Source: Angustibacter sp. Root456
GTDB lineage: Bacteria; Actinomycetota; Actinomycetes; Actinomycetales; Angustibacteraceae
Assembly: GCF_001426435.1 (NCBI RefSeq)
Contig: NZ_LMER01000015.1
Span: 456-38,755, forward strand
Direction: 5' to 3'
Length of the DNA stretch: 38,300 nt
The notes under the pieces were generated by a model. The model did not search any database. It was given only the letters and a program-made list of their open reading frames with translations, and had not been told where the DNA came from. Below are positions 26,949 to 35,074 of the stretch, piece by piece (positions within the stretch are counted from its first letter, which is position 1; every line of letters begins with the position of its first letter). The translations under genes were made by a program, and so were the position numbers.

Positions 26949-26977
26949 TTGATCGAGGGGGCGACGCTCCGTATGGT
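26949..26977 (+). promoter_or_regulatory. Promoter of the M23 peptidase gene
   Basis: TTGATC (26949-26954) and TATGGT (26972-26977) are separated by 17 bases, a good housekeeping-type promoter. The transcript would begin about 110 bases before the GTG at 27099. Confidence 0.65.
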
Positions 26978-26989
26978 CGACGGGAGGAT

Positions 26990-27085
26990 TTGCCCACCCA
27001 GCCTGTCCCGCTCGTCCCGCCTGACCCGCTCGTCCTGCCTGACCCTGCCGGACCCTGCCTGCCCCCGCCGCACGCCCCCTGCCCC
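26990..27085 (+). repeat. Pyrimidine-rich repetitive 5' leader of the M23 peptidase gene
   Basis: The coding strand of the leader is almost purine-free, with imperfect repeats of the types CCCGCTCGTCC and CCTGACC(C/CT)G (about 27002-27070). No terminator, start codon for a clear leader peptide, or riboswitch fold I know could be made out. It may be an unstructured RNA leader or a protein-binding RNA. Confidence 0.5.
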
Positions 27086-27098
27086 GTGAGGTACCCCT

Positions 27099-27863
27099 GT
27101 GCCGAAGCGCACCGCGTACACCGGACGTCATCGTGGTCGTCATCGCGCTGAGGTCGAGCGCTCGTCACGCTCCGTGGCGCTCCCCGGTGCCGCCACCGTG
27201 GCGCTGACGCTGACGGCGACCGGCACCGCGGTGATCCCGGGTCTGGGTGGTCCGGCCAGCGCGAGCGAGCAGGACCATGACGCGGCGCCTCGCTCGCAAG
27301 AGGCCAACGCCGCCGCTCAGGCCAAGTACATCGAGAGCGCGCAGGCTCTGCTGGCTCGCGCCGAGCTGCAGGAGAAGGCCGAGCGGGCACGCACCGAGGC
27401 GCGCGCCCGGGCCAGCCGTGCCGCCGAGCGCAAGCGCATCGAGGAGAAGCGCCGCAAGGCCCTCGCCGCCGCCCACCGCTGGGTCATGCCGGTGGCGCAC
27501 TTCCGGTTCAGCTCCGACTTCGGCATGCGCTGGGGCCGGCTGCACGCGGGCAACGACTTCGCGGCGCCGATCGGCACGCGCATCGGCGCGCTGTCGTCCG
27601 GCACGGTGATCTTCGCCGGGCAGCAGAGCGGCTACGGCAACAAGGTCGAGATCCGGCACTGGGACGGCACGGTCAGCTGGTACGGCCACATGTCCCAGAT
27701 CGACGTCACGGTCGGCCAGAAGGTCGCGCCGGGCGAGAAGATCGGCGAGGTCGGCAACACCGGCCACTCCACCGGCCCGCACCTGCACCTGGAGATCCAC
27801 CCCGACGGCGGCGGCCCGGTCGACCCGACGCCGTGGCTCGCCAAGCACGGCATCACGGTCTGA
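27099..27863 (+). CDS. M23-family (LytM-type) murein endopeptidase, 254 aa
   Basis: Cell-wall hydrolase or activator. An Arg-rich start and a hydrophobic stretch (~30-53, ending near GPASAS) act as a signal or anchor. A helical, probably coiled-coil segment follows at ~70-123. The M23 domain then shows its zinc ligands: LHAGNDFAAPIGT (His149, Asp153) and GPHLHLEIHPDG (His228, His230), with WYGHMS between. All metal ligands are intact, so it should be active. GTG 27099 has GTGAGG upstream. It is expressed from its own promoter with a long pyrimidine-rich leader. Confidence 0.93.
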   Translation: MPKRTAYTGRHRGRHRAEVERSSRSVALPGAATVALTLTATGTAVIPGLGGPASASEQDHDAAPRSQEANAAAQAKYIESAQALLARAELQEKAERARTEARARASRAAERKRIEEKRRKALAAAHRWVMPVAHFRFSSDFGMRWGRLHAGNDFAAPIGTRIGALSSGTVIFAGQQSGYGNKVEIRHWDGTVSWYGHMSQIDVTVGQKVAPGEKIGEVGNTGHSTGPHLHLEIHPDGGGPVDPTPWLAKHGITV

Positions 27864-27868
27864 ACGCC

Positions 27869-27888
27869 GGCGCCGCTCGTGCGGCGCC
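27869..27888. terminator. Hairpin between the M23 gene and the convergent DUF3592-like gene
   Basis: Arms GGCGCCG (27869-27875) and CGGCGCC (27882-27888) surround CTCGTG, five bases past the M23 stop. It touches the stop codon of the convergent gene. Confidence 0.65.
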
Positions 27889-28307
27889 TACAGCAGCACG
27901 ACGGCCAGCACGACGGCCAAGATCAGCACCACGATGGCGGACACGAACACGTCACCGCCGGTGATGCCGCGCTCGCGCAGGGGCGGCACCAGCGTGAAGC
28001 GCTCCGGCCGGTCGGGGTCGTACCACGCGCGCCGCCGCTGACCGAGCCACTGCTTCGCCTCCTCGGTGTAGGTGCCGATGGCCGTCCCCGCGTGCTGCTC
28101 GCCGTCCGGCGTGAGCACCTGCGCGCGCACGGTGTGCCGCTGGCTGCCCGGCGCGCCCTCGTCGAAGGCGTGGTCGCGGAAGACGACGTCGGTCACGAGC
28201 GCCTCGCCCTCGGTCCAGTGCCGTCGCCGCAGCCCACGGTAGGCCCCGACGACGACCCCGCCGGCGATGATGGCGAGGATGAGGTAGACCGCGAACGGCT
28301 GGTGCAC
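27888..28307 (-). CDS. DUF3592-like membrane protein, 139 aa
   Basis: One membrane segment at each end (FAVYLILAIIAGGVVVGAY and FVSAIVVLILAVVLAVVLL) flanks a ~90-residue polar domain with WTEGEALVTDVVFRDH, HTVRAQVLTPDGEQHAGTA and WYDPDRPERFTL. The last resembles the V.YDPxxP signature of DUF3592 proteins. The GTG 28307 start is 28 bases after the pcrA stop on the same strand, so it may be transcribed with pcrA. Function unknown. Confidence 0.75.
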   Translation of the reverse strand: MHQPFAVYLILAIIAGGVVVGAYRGLRRRHWTEGEALVTDVVFRDHAFDEGAPGSQRHTVRAQVLTPDGEQHAGTAIGTYTEEAKQWLGQRRRAWYDPDRPERFTLVPPLRERGITGGDVFVSAIVVLILAVVLAVVLL

Positions 28308-28335
28308 TGGCCCCCCTGGGCTGTCTCGGATCCGG

Positions 28336-30756
28336 CTACAGCTTCTCGACCGGTGCGTACCGCAGCAGCAGGCGCTTCTCGCCGTCGGCCCCGAAGTCGA
28401 CCTTGGCCACCGTCTTGTCGCCGACGCCCTCGACGGCCACGACCGTACCGAGCCCGAAGGTGTCGTGGGTGACGCGGTCGCCGGGCTCGAGGTGGATGAT
28501 CGGCCGGTTGCCGGGCGAGCGGACGCCGGGCTGCTGGGCCAGGCGGGCCACGGCCGGCGTCGACGACGTGCGCACCGCCGAGGTGTCGAGCCGGCGCCAG
28601 TCGACCAGCTCGCCGGGCAGCTCGTCGAGGAACCGCGACGCCGGGTTGTACGACGGCGCGCCCCACGCGCTGCGGACGGCCGCCCGGCTCAAGTACAGCC
28701 GCTCACGCGCCCGGGTGATGCCGACGTAGGCCAGCCGGCGCTCCTCCTCGAGCTCGGCGTTGTTGCCCAGCGCCCGCAGGTGCGGGAACACGCCGTCCTC
28801 GAGGCCGGTGAGGAAGACCACCGGGAACTCCAGGCCCTTGGCGGTGTGCAGCGTCATGAGCGTCACCACGCCCTGGTCGACGGCGTCGCCGTCGTCACCC
28901 GCCCCGGCGTCGTCCGGGATCTCGTCGGCGTCGGCCACCAGCGAGACCCGCTCGAGGAAGTCGGTGAGGCTGCCGTCGGGCGAGCCCTCCTCGAACTCGC
29001 GAGCGACCTGCACGAGCTCGGCGAGGTTCTCCAGCCGGGTCTCGTCCTGCGGGTCGTGACTGGCTTGCAGCTCGGCGACGTAGCCGGTCTGCTCGAGCAC
29101 CGCCTCGAGCACCGTGGCGGGCCCGGCGCCGCCGTCGACCACCGTGCGCAGATCCTGCAGCAGCGAGGTGAACGAGCGGATGCAGGTGAGCGATCGGGTG
29201 GCGATGCCCGGCGCCTCGTCGGCGCGGGCCAGGGCCTCGACGAACGAGATGCGCTCGCGGTCGGCGAGCGCGGCCACCACCGCCTCGGCGCGGTCGCCGA
29301 TCCCCCGCTTGGGGACGTTGAGGATGCGGCGCAGGTTGACGGTGTCGGCGCCGTTGGCGAGCACCCGCAGGTAGGCCAGGGCGTCCTTGACCTCGCGCCG
29401 CTCGTAGAACCGCGTGCCCCCGACGATCTTGTAGGGCAGTCCGACGCGGACCAGCACCTCCTCGAGCGCTCGGGACTGGGCGTTGGTGCGGTAGAAGACC
29501 GCGACGTCGCCGGGCCGCACGTGCTCGGTGTCGCCGAGGCGGTCGATCTCCTCGGCGACGAAGGCCGCCTCGTCGTGCTCGTTGTCGGCGACGTAGCCGA
29601 CGATCTTCGGGCCGCCGGCTGCCGCCGTCCACAGCCGCTTGGGTCGGCGGTCGGGGTTGCGGGCGATGACGGCGTTGGCCGCCTCGAGGATGGTCTGGGT
29701 CGAGCGGTAGTTCTGCTCGAGCAGGATCGTGCGCGCGTCGGGGTAGTCCTGCTCGAACTCGACGATGTTGCGGATCGAGGCGCCGCGGAAGGCGTAGATC
29801 GACTGGTCGGCGTCACCCACGACGGTGAGCTCGGCCGGCTCGACGTCGACGTCGCGCCCCTCGCGCACCACCGTGCCGTCGGCGGCGAGCACCTGCGCCC
29901 GCGCGGACTCCTCGCTGCGCGAGCCACCGACGAGCTCGCGCACGAGCACGTACTGCGCGTGGTTGGTGTCCTGGTACTCGTCGACGAGCACGTGCCGAAA
30001 GCGCCGGCGGTAGTACTCGGCGACGTCCGGAAACGCCTGCAGGATGTTGACCGTGGTCATGATGAGGTCGTCGAAGTCGAGCGCGTTGGCCTGGCGCAGC
30101 CGCTGCTGGTACATCCGGTAGGCCTCGGCGAGGGTCTGCTCGGCGGGGTTGCCGCCCTCGCCGCCCGCGCGCTCGGCGTACGTCTCCTCGTCGACCAGCT
30201 CGTTCTTGAGGTTCGAGACCTGCGCGCTGAACGAGCGCGGGGGGTAGCGCTTGGGGTCGAGGTCGAGCTCGCGACACACCATGGCCATGAGGCGCTGGCT
30301 GTCAGCGGCGTCGTAGATCGAGAAGCTCGAGCGCAGCCCGACCTTGGTGGCTTCGCGGCGCAGGATCCGCACGCACGCGGAGTGGAACGTCGACACCCAC
30401 ATGGACGCCGCCCGCGGGCCGACGAGCGCCGCCACCCGCTCCTTCATCTCGCCGGCGGCCTTGTTGGTGAACGTGATGGCGAGCACCTGCCCCGGCCGCA
30501 CGCCGCGGTGGCCGAGCAGGTAGGCGATGCGGTGGGCCAGCACGCGGGTCTTGCCGGACCCCGCGCCCGCGACGATGAGCAGCGGCGACCCCTCGTGCAG
30601 CACCGCCTCGCGCTGCTGGGGGTTGAGCCCCGCGAGCAGCACCTCGGGGTCGGGCGCGTGGCGCTCGTCCGTCGAGGTCCCGGACGCCGTGGCGGCGGAC
30701 GCGGAGGGTGCGGCGAGGCCACCGAGCGGCAGGTCGTCGAAGAGGGTGCTCATCAC
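28336..30756 (-). CDS. pcrA: ATP-dependent DNA helicase PcrA/UvrD, 806 aa
   Basis: SF1A 3'-5' helicase for repair and replication restart. LNPQQREAVLH is the Q motif, AGAGSGKTRVLAHR motif I (Walker A, 63-71), and LAITFTNKAAGEMKERV motif Ia. DEYQDTNHAQ is motif II, VVGDADQSIYAFRGA motif III, ILLEQNYRST motif IV, TLHTAKGLEFPVVFL motif V and LAYVGITRARERLYL motif VI. The C-terminal ~55 residues (PGDRVTHDTFGLGTVVAVEGV) form the Tudor-like RNAP-interacting domain of PcrA. Start GTG 30756 or ATG 30753. Confidence 0.97.
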   Translation of the reverse strand: MMSTLFDDLPLGGLAAPSASAATASGTSTDERHAPDPEVLLAGLNPQQREAVLHEGSPLLIVAGAGSGKTRVLAHRIAYLLGHRGVRPGQVLAITFTNKAAGEMKERVAALVGPRAASMWVSTFHSACVRILRREATKVGLRSSFSIYDAADSQRLMAMVCRELDLDPKRYPPRSFSAQVSNLKNELVDEETYAERAGGEGGNPAEQTLAEAYRMYQQRLRQANALDFDDLIMTTVNILQAFPDVAEYYRRRFRHVLVDEYQDTNHAQYVLVRELVGGSRSEESARAQVLAADGTVVREGRDVDVEPAELTVVGDADQSIYAFRGASIRNIVEFEQDYPDARTILLEQNYRSTQTILEAANAVIARNPDRRPKRLWTAAAGGPKIVGYVADNEHDEAAFVAEEIDRLGDTEHVRPGDVAVFYRTNAQSRALEEVLVRVGLPYKIVGGTRFYERREVKDALAYLRVLANGADTVNLRRILNVPKRGIGDRAEAVVAALADRERISFVEALARADEAPGIATRSLTCIRSFTSLLQDLRTVVDGGAGPATVLEAVLEQTGYVAELQASHDPQDETRLENLAELVQVAREFEEGSPDGSLTDFLERVSLVADADEIPDDAGAGDDGDAVDQGVVTLMTLHTAKGLEFPVVFLTGLEDGVFPHLRALGNNAELEEERRLAYVGITRARERLYLSRAAVRSAWGAPSYNPASRFLDELPGELVDWRRLDTSAVRTSSTPAVARLAQQPGVRSPGNRPIIHLEPGDRVTHDTFGLGTVVAVEGVGDKTVAKVDFGADGEKRLLLRYAPVEKL

Positions 30757-30848
30757 CGTCCAGGGTACGGGGGGCCACCGACGGTCCGCTGACCTAGACT
30801 GCGGGGCTGCCGCAGGCCTCGTTCGTCCACCGTCCCAGGGAGATCCGC

Positions 30849-31574
30849 ATGCCGCTGCCTGACACCGAGATCGAGCGCGTCCTGGCCGTTGCGGCCCACC
30901 CGGACGACATCGACTTCGGCGCGTCGGGCACCATCGCGACCTTCGTGCGGCAGGGCCTGCAGGTCACCTACCTGCTGTGCACGTACGGCGACCAGGGCGG
31001 TTTCGACGACACGCCCCGCGAGCAGATGCCTGCGATCCGCGAGGCCGAGCAGCGTGCGGCCGCGGCCGCCGTCGGCGTCGAGGACGTGCGCTTCCTGAGC
31101 GGCTACCGCGACGGCTGGCTGGAGCCGACGTTCGACCTGCAGCGCGACATCGTGCGCGTGATCCGCCAGGTGCGCCCGCAGCGCGTGCTCGCGCAGAGCC
31201 CCGAACGCAACTGGGAGCGCATCGGCGCCGGGCACCCCGACCACCTGGCGGCCGGCGAGGCCGCCGTGCGCGCCATCTACCCCGCCGCCCGCAACCCCTT
31301 CGCGTGGCCGGAGCTCATGAGCGACGAGGGCCTCGAGCCGTGGACCGTCAAGGAGCTGTGGCTCATGGCGCACCCCGACACCAACCACACGGTCGACATC
31401 ACCGACGACTTCGACCGCAAGCTGGCCGCGCTGCGCGCGCACACCAGCCAGACCGAGCACATGGGCGAGCAGCTCGAGACCCTGCTGCGTGGCTGGGGCA
31501 GCCAGGTGGCCGTCGCCGGCGGCCTCGGTGACGACCGGCTGGCCGAGGCGTTCCGCGTCGTCGCGACGGGCTGA
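30849..31574 (+). CDS. PIG-L family deacetylase, 241 aa
   Basis: Zinc-dependent N-acetylglucosaminyl-type deacetylase fold. AAHPDDIDFGASGTIA provides His17/Asp19/Asp20, and HPDHLAAGEA provides the third ligand. LLCTYGDQGG and AIREAEQRAAAAAVGV are typical of the LmbE/MshB-like branch. It may belong to mycothiol metabolism (MshB or Mca relatives) or to another GlcNAc-conjugate pathway. Sequence alone does not decide. TAGACT at 30795-30800 may be its -10. It is divergent from pcrA. Confidence 0.9.
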   Translation: MPLPDTEIERVLAVAAHPDDIDFGASGTIATFVRQGLQVTYLLCTYGDQGGFDDTPREQMPAIREAEQRAAAAAVGVEDVRFLSGYRDGWLEPTFDLQRDIVRVIRQVRPQRVLAQSPERNWERIGAGHPDHLAAGEAAVRAIYPAARNPFAWPELMSDEGLEPWTVKELWLMAHPDTNHTVDITDDFDRKLAALRAHTSQTEHMGEQLETLLRGWGSQVAVAGGLGDDRLAEAFRVVATG

Positions 31575-31577
31575 GCC

Positions 31578-31892
31578 TCAGCTGCACCGCCGGGTCGGAT
31601 CCAGCACGCCCGCGAGGCAGTGCACCAGCACCTCGCAGTTGCTGTCGGTGTACTTCTGCGGGTCGGTCTGCCACAGGGACCGGCAGCTCGCCTGCGCCAT
31701 GGGAGCGGTGGCTACCGCCAGCGCGAACGCCGCGACCGCCAGCACCCCGAGGCCGCCGGCGCCCGCCGGGCTGTGGTCCTCGTACGCCTTGTAAGCGAGC
31801 CAGGCCAGCCACGCGCCCGCGAAGACGAGCACCCCGATGACCGGCCACGCGGCGCCGAAGCCGGTCACGAGGTCACGCAGGATCTCAGCCAT
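31578..31892 (-). CDS. Small membrane protein, 104 aa
   Basis: Two membrane segments (WPVIGVLVFAGAWLAWLAY and GGLGVLAVAAFALAVATAP) are followed by a ~35-residue outer tail with four Cys (SCRSLW, SNCEVLVHC, RRCS). No family recognised. It stops three bases from the PIG-L gene on the other strand, and its start is 44 bases from the marR stop upstream on the same strand. Confidence 0.65.
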   Translation of the reverse strand: MAEILRDLVTGFGAAWPVIGVLVFAGAWLAWLAYKAYEDHSPAGAGGLGVLAVAAFALAVATAPMAQASCRSLWQTDPQKYTDSNCEVLVHCLAGVLDPTRRCS

Positions 31893-31936
31893 GCCCGACG
31901 TCCTAGACCCGCCGGCACCGGACTGTCAACGGCTCC

Positions 31937-32437
31937 TCACGCGCCGACGTGGCCGCTCCAGGTCACCAGGAGCCGCTCCAGCTCAGCGCGGTCGTGCGCA
32001 TCGAGCCCCCCGAGCAGCCGGTGCTCGTTGGCGATGTGCGCGGTGAACGCCTCGTCGATGAGCTCGCGCCCGGCCGAGGTGAGCCCGACGACCCGGCCGC
32101 GCCCGTCGGTCGCGCTGCGCTCGCGGCGCACCAGCCCCGCCGCCTCCAACCGGTCGAGCCGCTTGGAGACCGCGCCCGACGTCACCATCGTGGACGCCGC
32201 CAGCTGGGTCGGCGTCAGCTCGAACGGCTCCCCCGCCCGGCGCAGCGTCGCGAGGACGTCGAACTCCCCGTCGCTGACGCCGAACCGCGCGTAGACGGTG
32301 TCGAGCTCCTCGTAGAGCGCGGCGGCCAGCCGGTGGAGGCGGCCGATGAGGCCCTGCGGGGCCACGTCGAGATCGGGGCGCTCGCGGCGCCACTGGGCCA
32401 TCACCTCGGCGGCGTGGTCAGCGGGGGGGTCCGTCAT
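31937..32437 (-). CDS. MarR-family transcription regulator, 166 aa
   Basis: Winged-helix protein: YEELDTVYARFGVSDGEFDVLATL, LTPTQLAASTMVTSGAVSKRLDRLEAAGLVRRE (recognition helix), and the wing with DGRGRVVGLTSAGRELIDEAF. ATG 32437 is preceded by TATTCT seven bases before, so a leaderless transcript is likely; an ATG at 32476 would lie in the promoter area of eamA. It is divergent from the EamA transporter gene, the usual layout for a MarR repressor controlling an adjacent exporter and itself. Confidence 0.88.
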   Translation of the reverse strand: MTDPPADHAAEVMAQWRRERPDLDVAPQGLIGRLHRLAAALYEELDTVYARFGVSDGEFDVLATLRRAGEPFELTPTQLAASTMVTSGAVSKRLDRLEAAGLVRRERSATDGRGRVVGLTSAGRELIDEAFTAHIANEHRLLGGLDAHDRAELERLLVTWSGHVGA

Positions 32438-32441
32438 GAGC

Positions 32442-32484
32442 TTGAGAATATCTTCCTCGTCAGGTACTTTATCTTCCATGGAAG
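32442..32484. promoter_or_regulatory. Interlocked marR/eamA promoters with an operator palindrome
   Basis: For eamA, TTGAGA (32442-32447), 17 bases and TACTTT (32465-32470) precede the ATG (32478) by seven bases. For marR, TATTCT (minus, 32450-32445) precedes its ATG by seven bases and overlaps the eamA -35. The 12-bp palindrome CTTCCATGGAAG (32473-32484) covers the eamA start codon. A second TATCTTCC copy lies at about 32449-32456. Confidence 0.7.
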
Positions 32485-33422
32485 TTATCGTACGCACCTC
32501 AGCCGTCACTGCCGTCGCTCCCGTCGTCTGGGGCTCGACCTACCTCGTCACCAGCCACCTGCTGCCGTCCGATCGCCCGCTGTTCGGCGCCGCCGTCCGC
32601 GCGCTTCCGGTCGGCCTGGTGCTGCTGGCGCTCACGCGCCGCCGTCCGCGCGCGTCGTGGTGGCTCAAGGCATCGGTGCTCGGCACCCTCAACATCGGGG
32701 CGTTCTTCGTGCTCATCTACGTGACCGCCCAGCTGCTACCGAGCGGCATCGCGGCCACGCTGACGGCCTTCTCGCCGCTGGTGATGATGGCCCTGGCCTG
32801 GCCGCTCCTGGGCCAGCGCCCGGCGCCGGCGTCCGTGACGGCAGCACTCGTCGGGCTCGTCGGCGTCGCCCTGCTGGTGCTGCGCGGGGGCGGCTCGGTG
32901 CCCCTGGCCGGAGTCGCGGCGTCCGTGGCCGCGATGACCATGGCGTCCCTCGGCTTCATCCTCGTCAAGCGCTGGACGCCGCCGGTGCCGCTGCTCGCCT
33001 TCACGGCCTGGCAGCTCGTCGCCGGTGGCGTCGTGCTCGCCCCCGTGGCGTTGGTGGTCGAGGGGCCACCGCCCGCACTCGACCTGCCCGCCGTGGCCGG
33101 GTTCGCCTACCTCGCCGTCATCGGCACCGGGGCCGCGTACGCCGCGTGGTTCCACGGCCTGTCCCGGCTCGACCCGGGCGCGGTCGCCCTCATCGGCCTG
33201 CTCAACCCGCTCGTGGGCACCGCGCTCGGCGTGGTGGTCGCGCACGAGGCCTTCGGCGCCGTCCAGCTGATCGGCACCGCGCTCGTCGCCGTAGGCATCG
33301 CGGCCGGCCAGCCTGCCGTGCGGGCGAGGTTCGCCCGCAGGACCATCTCCCCTGACCTCCGCCGTGCACCGCTACCTAGCGTCGGAGGTGGAAAGGAGAT
33401 GAGGAGTCAATGGCAAAGCTGA
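32478..33422 (+). CDS. EamA-family (DMT superfamily) transporter, 314 aa
   Basis: Ten membrane segments in two EamA repeats: VTAVAPVVWGSTYLVTSHLLP opens the first, PLLAFTAWQLVAGGVVLAP lies in the second, and AVIGTGAAYAAWFHGLSRLDPGAVALIGLLNPLVGTALG is the diagnostic second-repeat signature. It is likely a metabolite exporter, with the MarR gene as repressor. The last ~25 residues read through the ribosome site of the next gene and look non-native. The gene overlaps the SRPBCC gene by 13 bases. Confidence 0.9.
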   Translation: MEVIVRTSAVTAVAPVVWGSTYLVTSHLLPSDRPLFGAAVRALPVGLVLLALTRRRPRASWWLKASVLGTLNIGAFFVLIYVTAQLLPSGIAATLTAFSPLVMMALAWPLLGQRPAPASVTAALVGLVGVALLVLRGGGSVPLAGVAASVAAMTMASLGFILVKRWTPPVPLLAFTAWQLVAGGVVLAPVALVVEGPPPALDLPAVAGFAYLAVIGTGAAYAAWFHGLSRLDPGAVALIGLLNPLVGTALGVVVAHEAFGAVQLIGTALVAVGIAAGQPAVRARFARRTISPDLRRAPLPSVGGGKEMRSQWQS

Positions 33423-33856
33423 CACGGAGCATCACCGTGCACGCGCCGGTCGCGTCGGTGTTCGGGTTCGCCCTCGACATCGGTCACCTGTGGCGGGCGA
33501 AGGACGTCGCGCTCGGCGAGATCACCCTGACACCGGACGGCGTCGGCACCAGCGCGCGGATCTATACCCACGCCCTGGGCTTCCACATCGAGGGCGGGAT
33601 CGAGTACACCGAGGTCGTCCCGAACGAGCGGATCGTGGCTCAGGTGCACTTCTTCGCCGAGAAGCCGATGTGGACGTTCACCTTCGCGCCCACCAAGAGC
33701 GGCGGCACCAAGGTCACCGCCGTGGGCGAGTGGGACGTCAAGCTGCCCGTCGTGGGTCGGCCGATCGAGACCATGATGGTCCGTGAGCACGAGCCCTTCC
33801 TGGAGGGCATGCTCGCCAACCTCAAGTCGCAGGTCGAAGCGATGACGACCGTCTGA
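33410..33856 (+). CDS. SRPBCC (START/polyketide cyclase-like) protein, 148 aa
   Basis: LTRSITVHAPVASVFGFALD starts the fold. GVGTSARIYTHALGFHIEGGIEYTEVVPNERIVAQVH and FTFAPTKSGGTKVTAVGEWDVKLPV follow the helix-grip pattern, ending in the long C-terminal helix (EPFLEGMLANLKSQVEAM). Such proteins bind small hydrophobic ligands; the ligand is unknown. ATG 33410 has GAGGAG upstream. It is coupled to eamA, so the two may deal with one compound. Confidence 0.85.
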   Translation: MAKLTRSITVHAPVASVFGFALDIGHLWRAKDVALGEITLTPDGVGTSARIYTHALGFHIEGGIEYTEVVPNERIVAQVHFFAEKPMWTFTFAPTKSGGTKVTAVGEWDVKLPVVGRPIETMMVREHEPFLEGMLANLKSQVEAMTTV

Positions 33857-33868
33857 CGGCCGCACGCA

Positions 33869-33908
33869 CACGAGCCGCCGAGCCACCCGGCCCGGCGGCT
33901 CTCTCGTG
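33869..33908. terminator. Hairpin after the eamA-SRPBCC operon
   Basis: GAGCCGCC (33872-33879) pairs with GGCGGCTC (33894-33901), with outer bases CACGAG/CTCGTG extending the stem. It starts 13 bases after the stop. Confidence 0.65.
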
Positions 33909-33928
33909 CGAGGAGCCGTGCGAGGAGG

Positions 33929-34276
33929 TCAGTGCCAGAGGACGGCGACGAGCACGTTCACGATCGCGCCGAGACCCACCACGTGCGTCAGCGGGTCGCC
34001 GTGCCGGCGCCGGCGGAACTGCATCTCCGCGGCCGCGACGACGATGAGCGCGATGACGAGCTTCACGGCGATCTTCGTGTGGTCGAGCGGATCGCCGTCG
34101 ACCGCGCCGGACTCGCGGAGCCCCACGAGCACCAGGCCGGTGAGCAGCTGCGCGCGGGCGCCCCACACCTGCACCAGATTGACGTGCGGCTCGCGCAGCG
34201 TCACGAGGTAACCGCCCACGATGGCGGCCATGCCGAGCAGGTGCAGCACGACGATCAGGTCGTAGACGACGTCCAT
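33929..34276 (-). CDS. Small four-segment membrane protein, 115 aa
   Basis: Hydrophobic segments at ~5-26 (YDLIVVLHLLGMAAIVGGYLV), ~42-52, ~68-84 (VKLVIALIVVAAAEM) and ~98-112. His12 near LHLLG and the basic QFRRRRHG loop are notable. This pattern resembles small CopD-like or heme-exporter-like integral membrane proteins, but the family is not certain. It stands alone on the minus strand, convergent with the SRPBCC gene. Bases 34277-34420 carry no gene. Confidence 0.7.
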   Translation of the reverse strand: MDVVYDLIVVLHLLGMAAIVGGYLVTLREPHVNLVQVWGARAQLLTGLVLVGLRESGAVDGDPLDHTKIAVKLVIALIVVAAAEMQFRRRRHGDPLTHVVGLGAIVNVLVAVLWH

Positions 34277-34343
34277 GCGGTGATCCTAGGGGCTGTCGGC
34301 ACTCGGGCCGGCCGGTGAGTGGCAGACGCAGCGTGCAGTCGTG

Positions 34344-34370
34344 GGTGCGGCGAAGGTGCGGCGAAGGTGC
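34344..34370. repeat. 11-bp tandem repeat downstream of the response regulator gene
   Basis: GGTGCGGCGAA occurs at 34344-34354 and 34355-34365 and begins again. It lies in the 144-base gap between two minus-strand genes. Confidence 0.7.
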
Positions 34371-34420
34371 TGCGATCACGACCACCCGGCCGCACCCTCG
34401 GCCGCACGCGCCCAGCGCGC

Positions 34421-35074
34421 TCAGAGCAGGCGACGGTCGGCCGCCCAGCGGGTCAGCTCGTGCCGGCTCGACAGCTGCAGCTTGCGCAGCACCGCCGACA
34501 CGTGGGTCTCCACCGTCTTCACCGAGATGAACAGCTCCTTGGCGACCTCCTTGTACGCGTAGCCGCGCGCAATGAGGCGCATCACCTCGCGCTCGCGGTT
34601 GCTGAGGCGGTCGAGGTCGGCGTCCACCGACGGCGCCTCCCCCGCCGCGAACGCGTCGAGCACGAAGCCGGCCAGCCGCGGACTGAACACGGCGTCACCG
34701 TCGGCGACCCGTCCGATCGCCTGCACGAGCTCGGGCCCGGTGATGGTCTTGGTGACGTACCCGCGAGCGCCAGCGCGGATCACGCCGATGACGTCCTGCG
34801 CGGCGTCGCTCACGGACAGCGCGAGGAACCGCGCGGGGGCGCCTCGCGAGCTCACCTGGTTGATGACCTCGACGCCGCCCCCACCGGGCAGGTGCACGTC
34901 GAGCAGGACGACGTCCGGCTGCTCGCGCAGCACCGCTGCCACGGCGCTGTCGACGTCGTCGGCCTCGGCCACGACGTCGACGGCATCGCCGAGCTCGGCG
35001 CGCACCCCGCTGCGGAACATCGCGTGGTCGTCGACCACCACGACCCGCGCTCTGGCCTGGGTCTGCTCGGTCAC
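34421..35074 (-). CDS. NarL/LuxR-type response regulator, 217 aa
   Basis: Receiver domain: VVVDDHAMFRSGVR (acid pocket), VVLLDVHLPGGGG (phospho-acceptor Asp59), ALSVSD and GYVTKTI (Lys). The LuxR HTH at the C-terminus reads LSNREREVMRLIARGYAYKEVAKEL, then VKTVETHVSAVLRKL. GTG 35074 overlaps the kinase stop by four bases (GTGA), so the pair is coupled. Together with the PspC-type kinase and the divergent PspC gene it resembles the actinobacterial LiaRS/MacRS-like membrane-stress systems. Confidence 0.94.
   Translation of the reverse strand: MTEQTQARARVVVVDDHAMFRSGVRAELGDAVDVVAEADDVDSAVAAVLREQPDVVLLDVHLPGGGGVEVINQVSSRGAPARFLALSVSDAAQDVIGVIRAGARGYVTKTITGPELVQAIGRVADGDAVFSPRLAGFVLDAFAAGEAPSVDADLDRLSNREREVMRLIARGYAYKEVAKELFISVKTVETHVSAVLRKLQLSSRHELTRWAADRRLL

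Noticed and set aside
26880-27098. A c-di-AMP (ydaO-type) riboswitch before the M23 gene
   Set aside because: The conserved blocks of that riboswitch could not be located, and the leader is almost free of purines.
28465-30792. A 775-codon forward frame over pcrA
   Set aside because: It is antisense to all helicase motifs of pcrA, a typical artefact of high-GC DNA.
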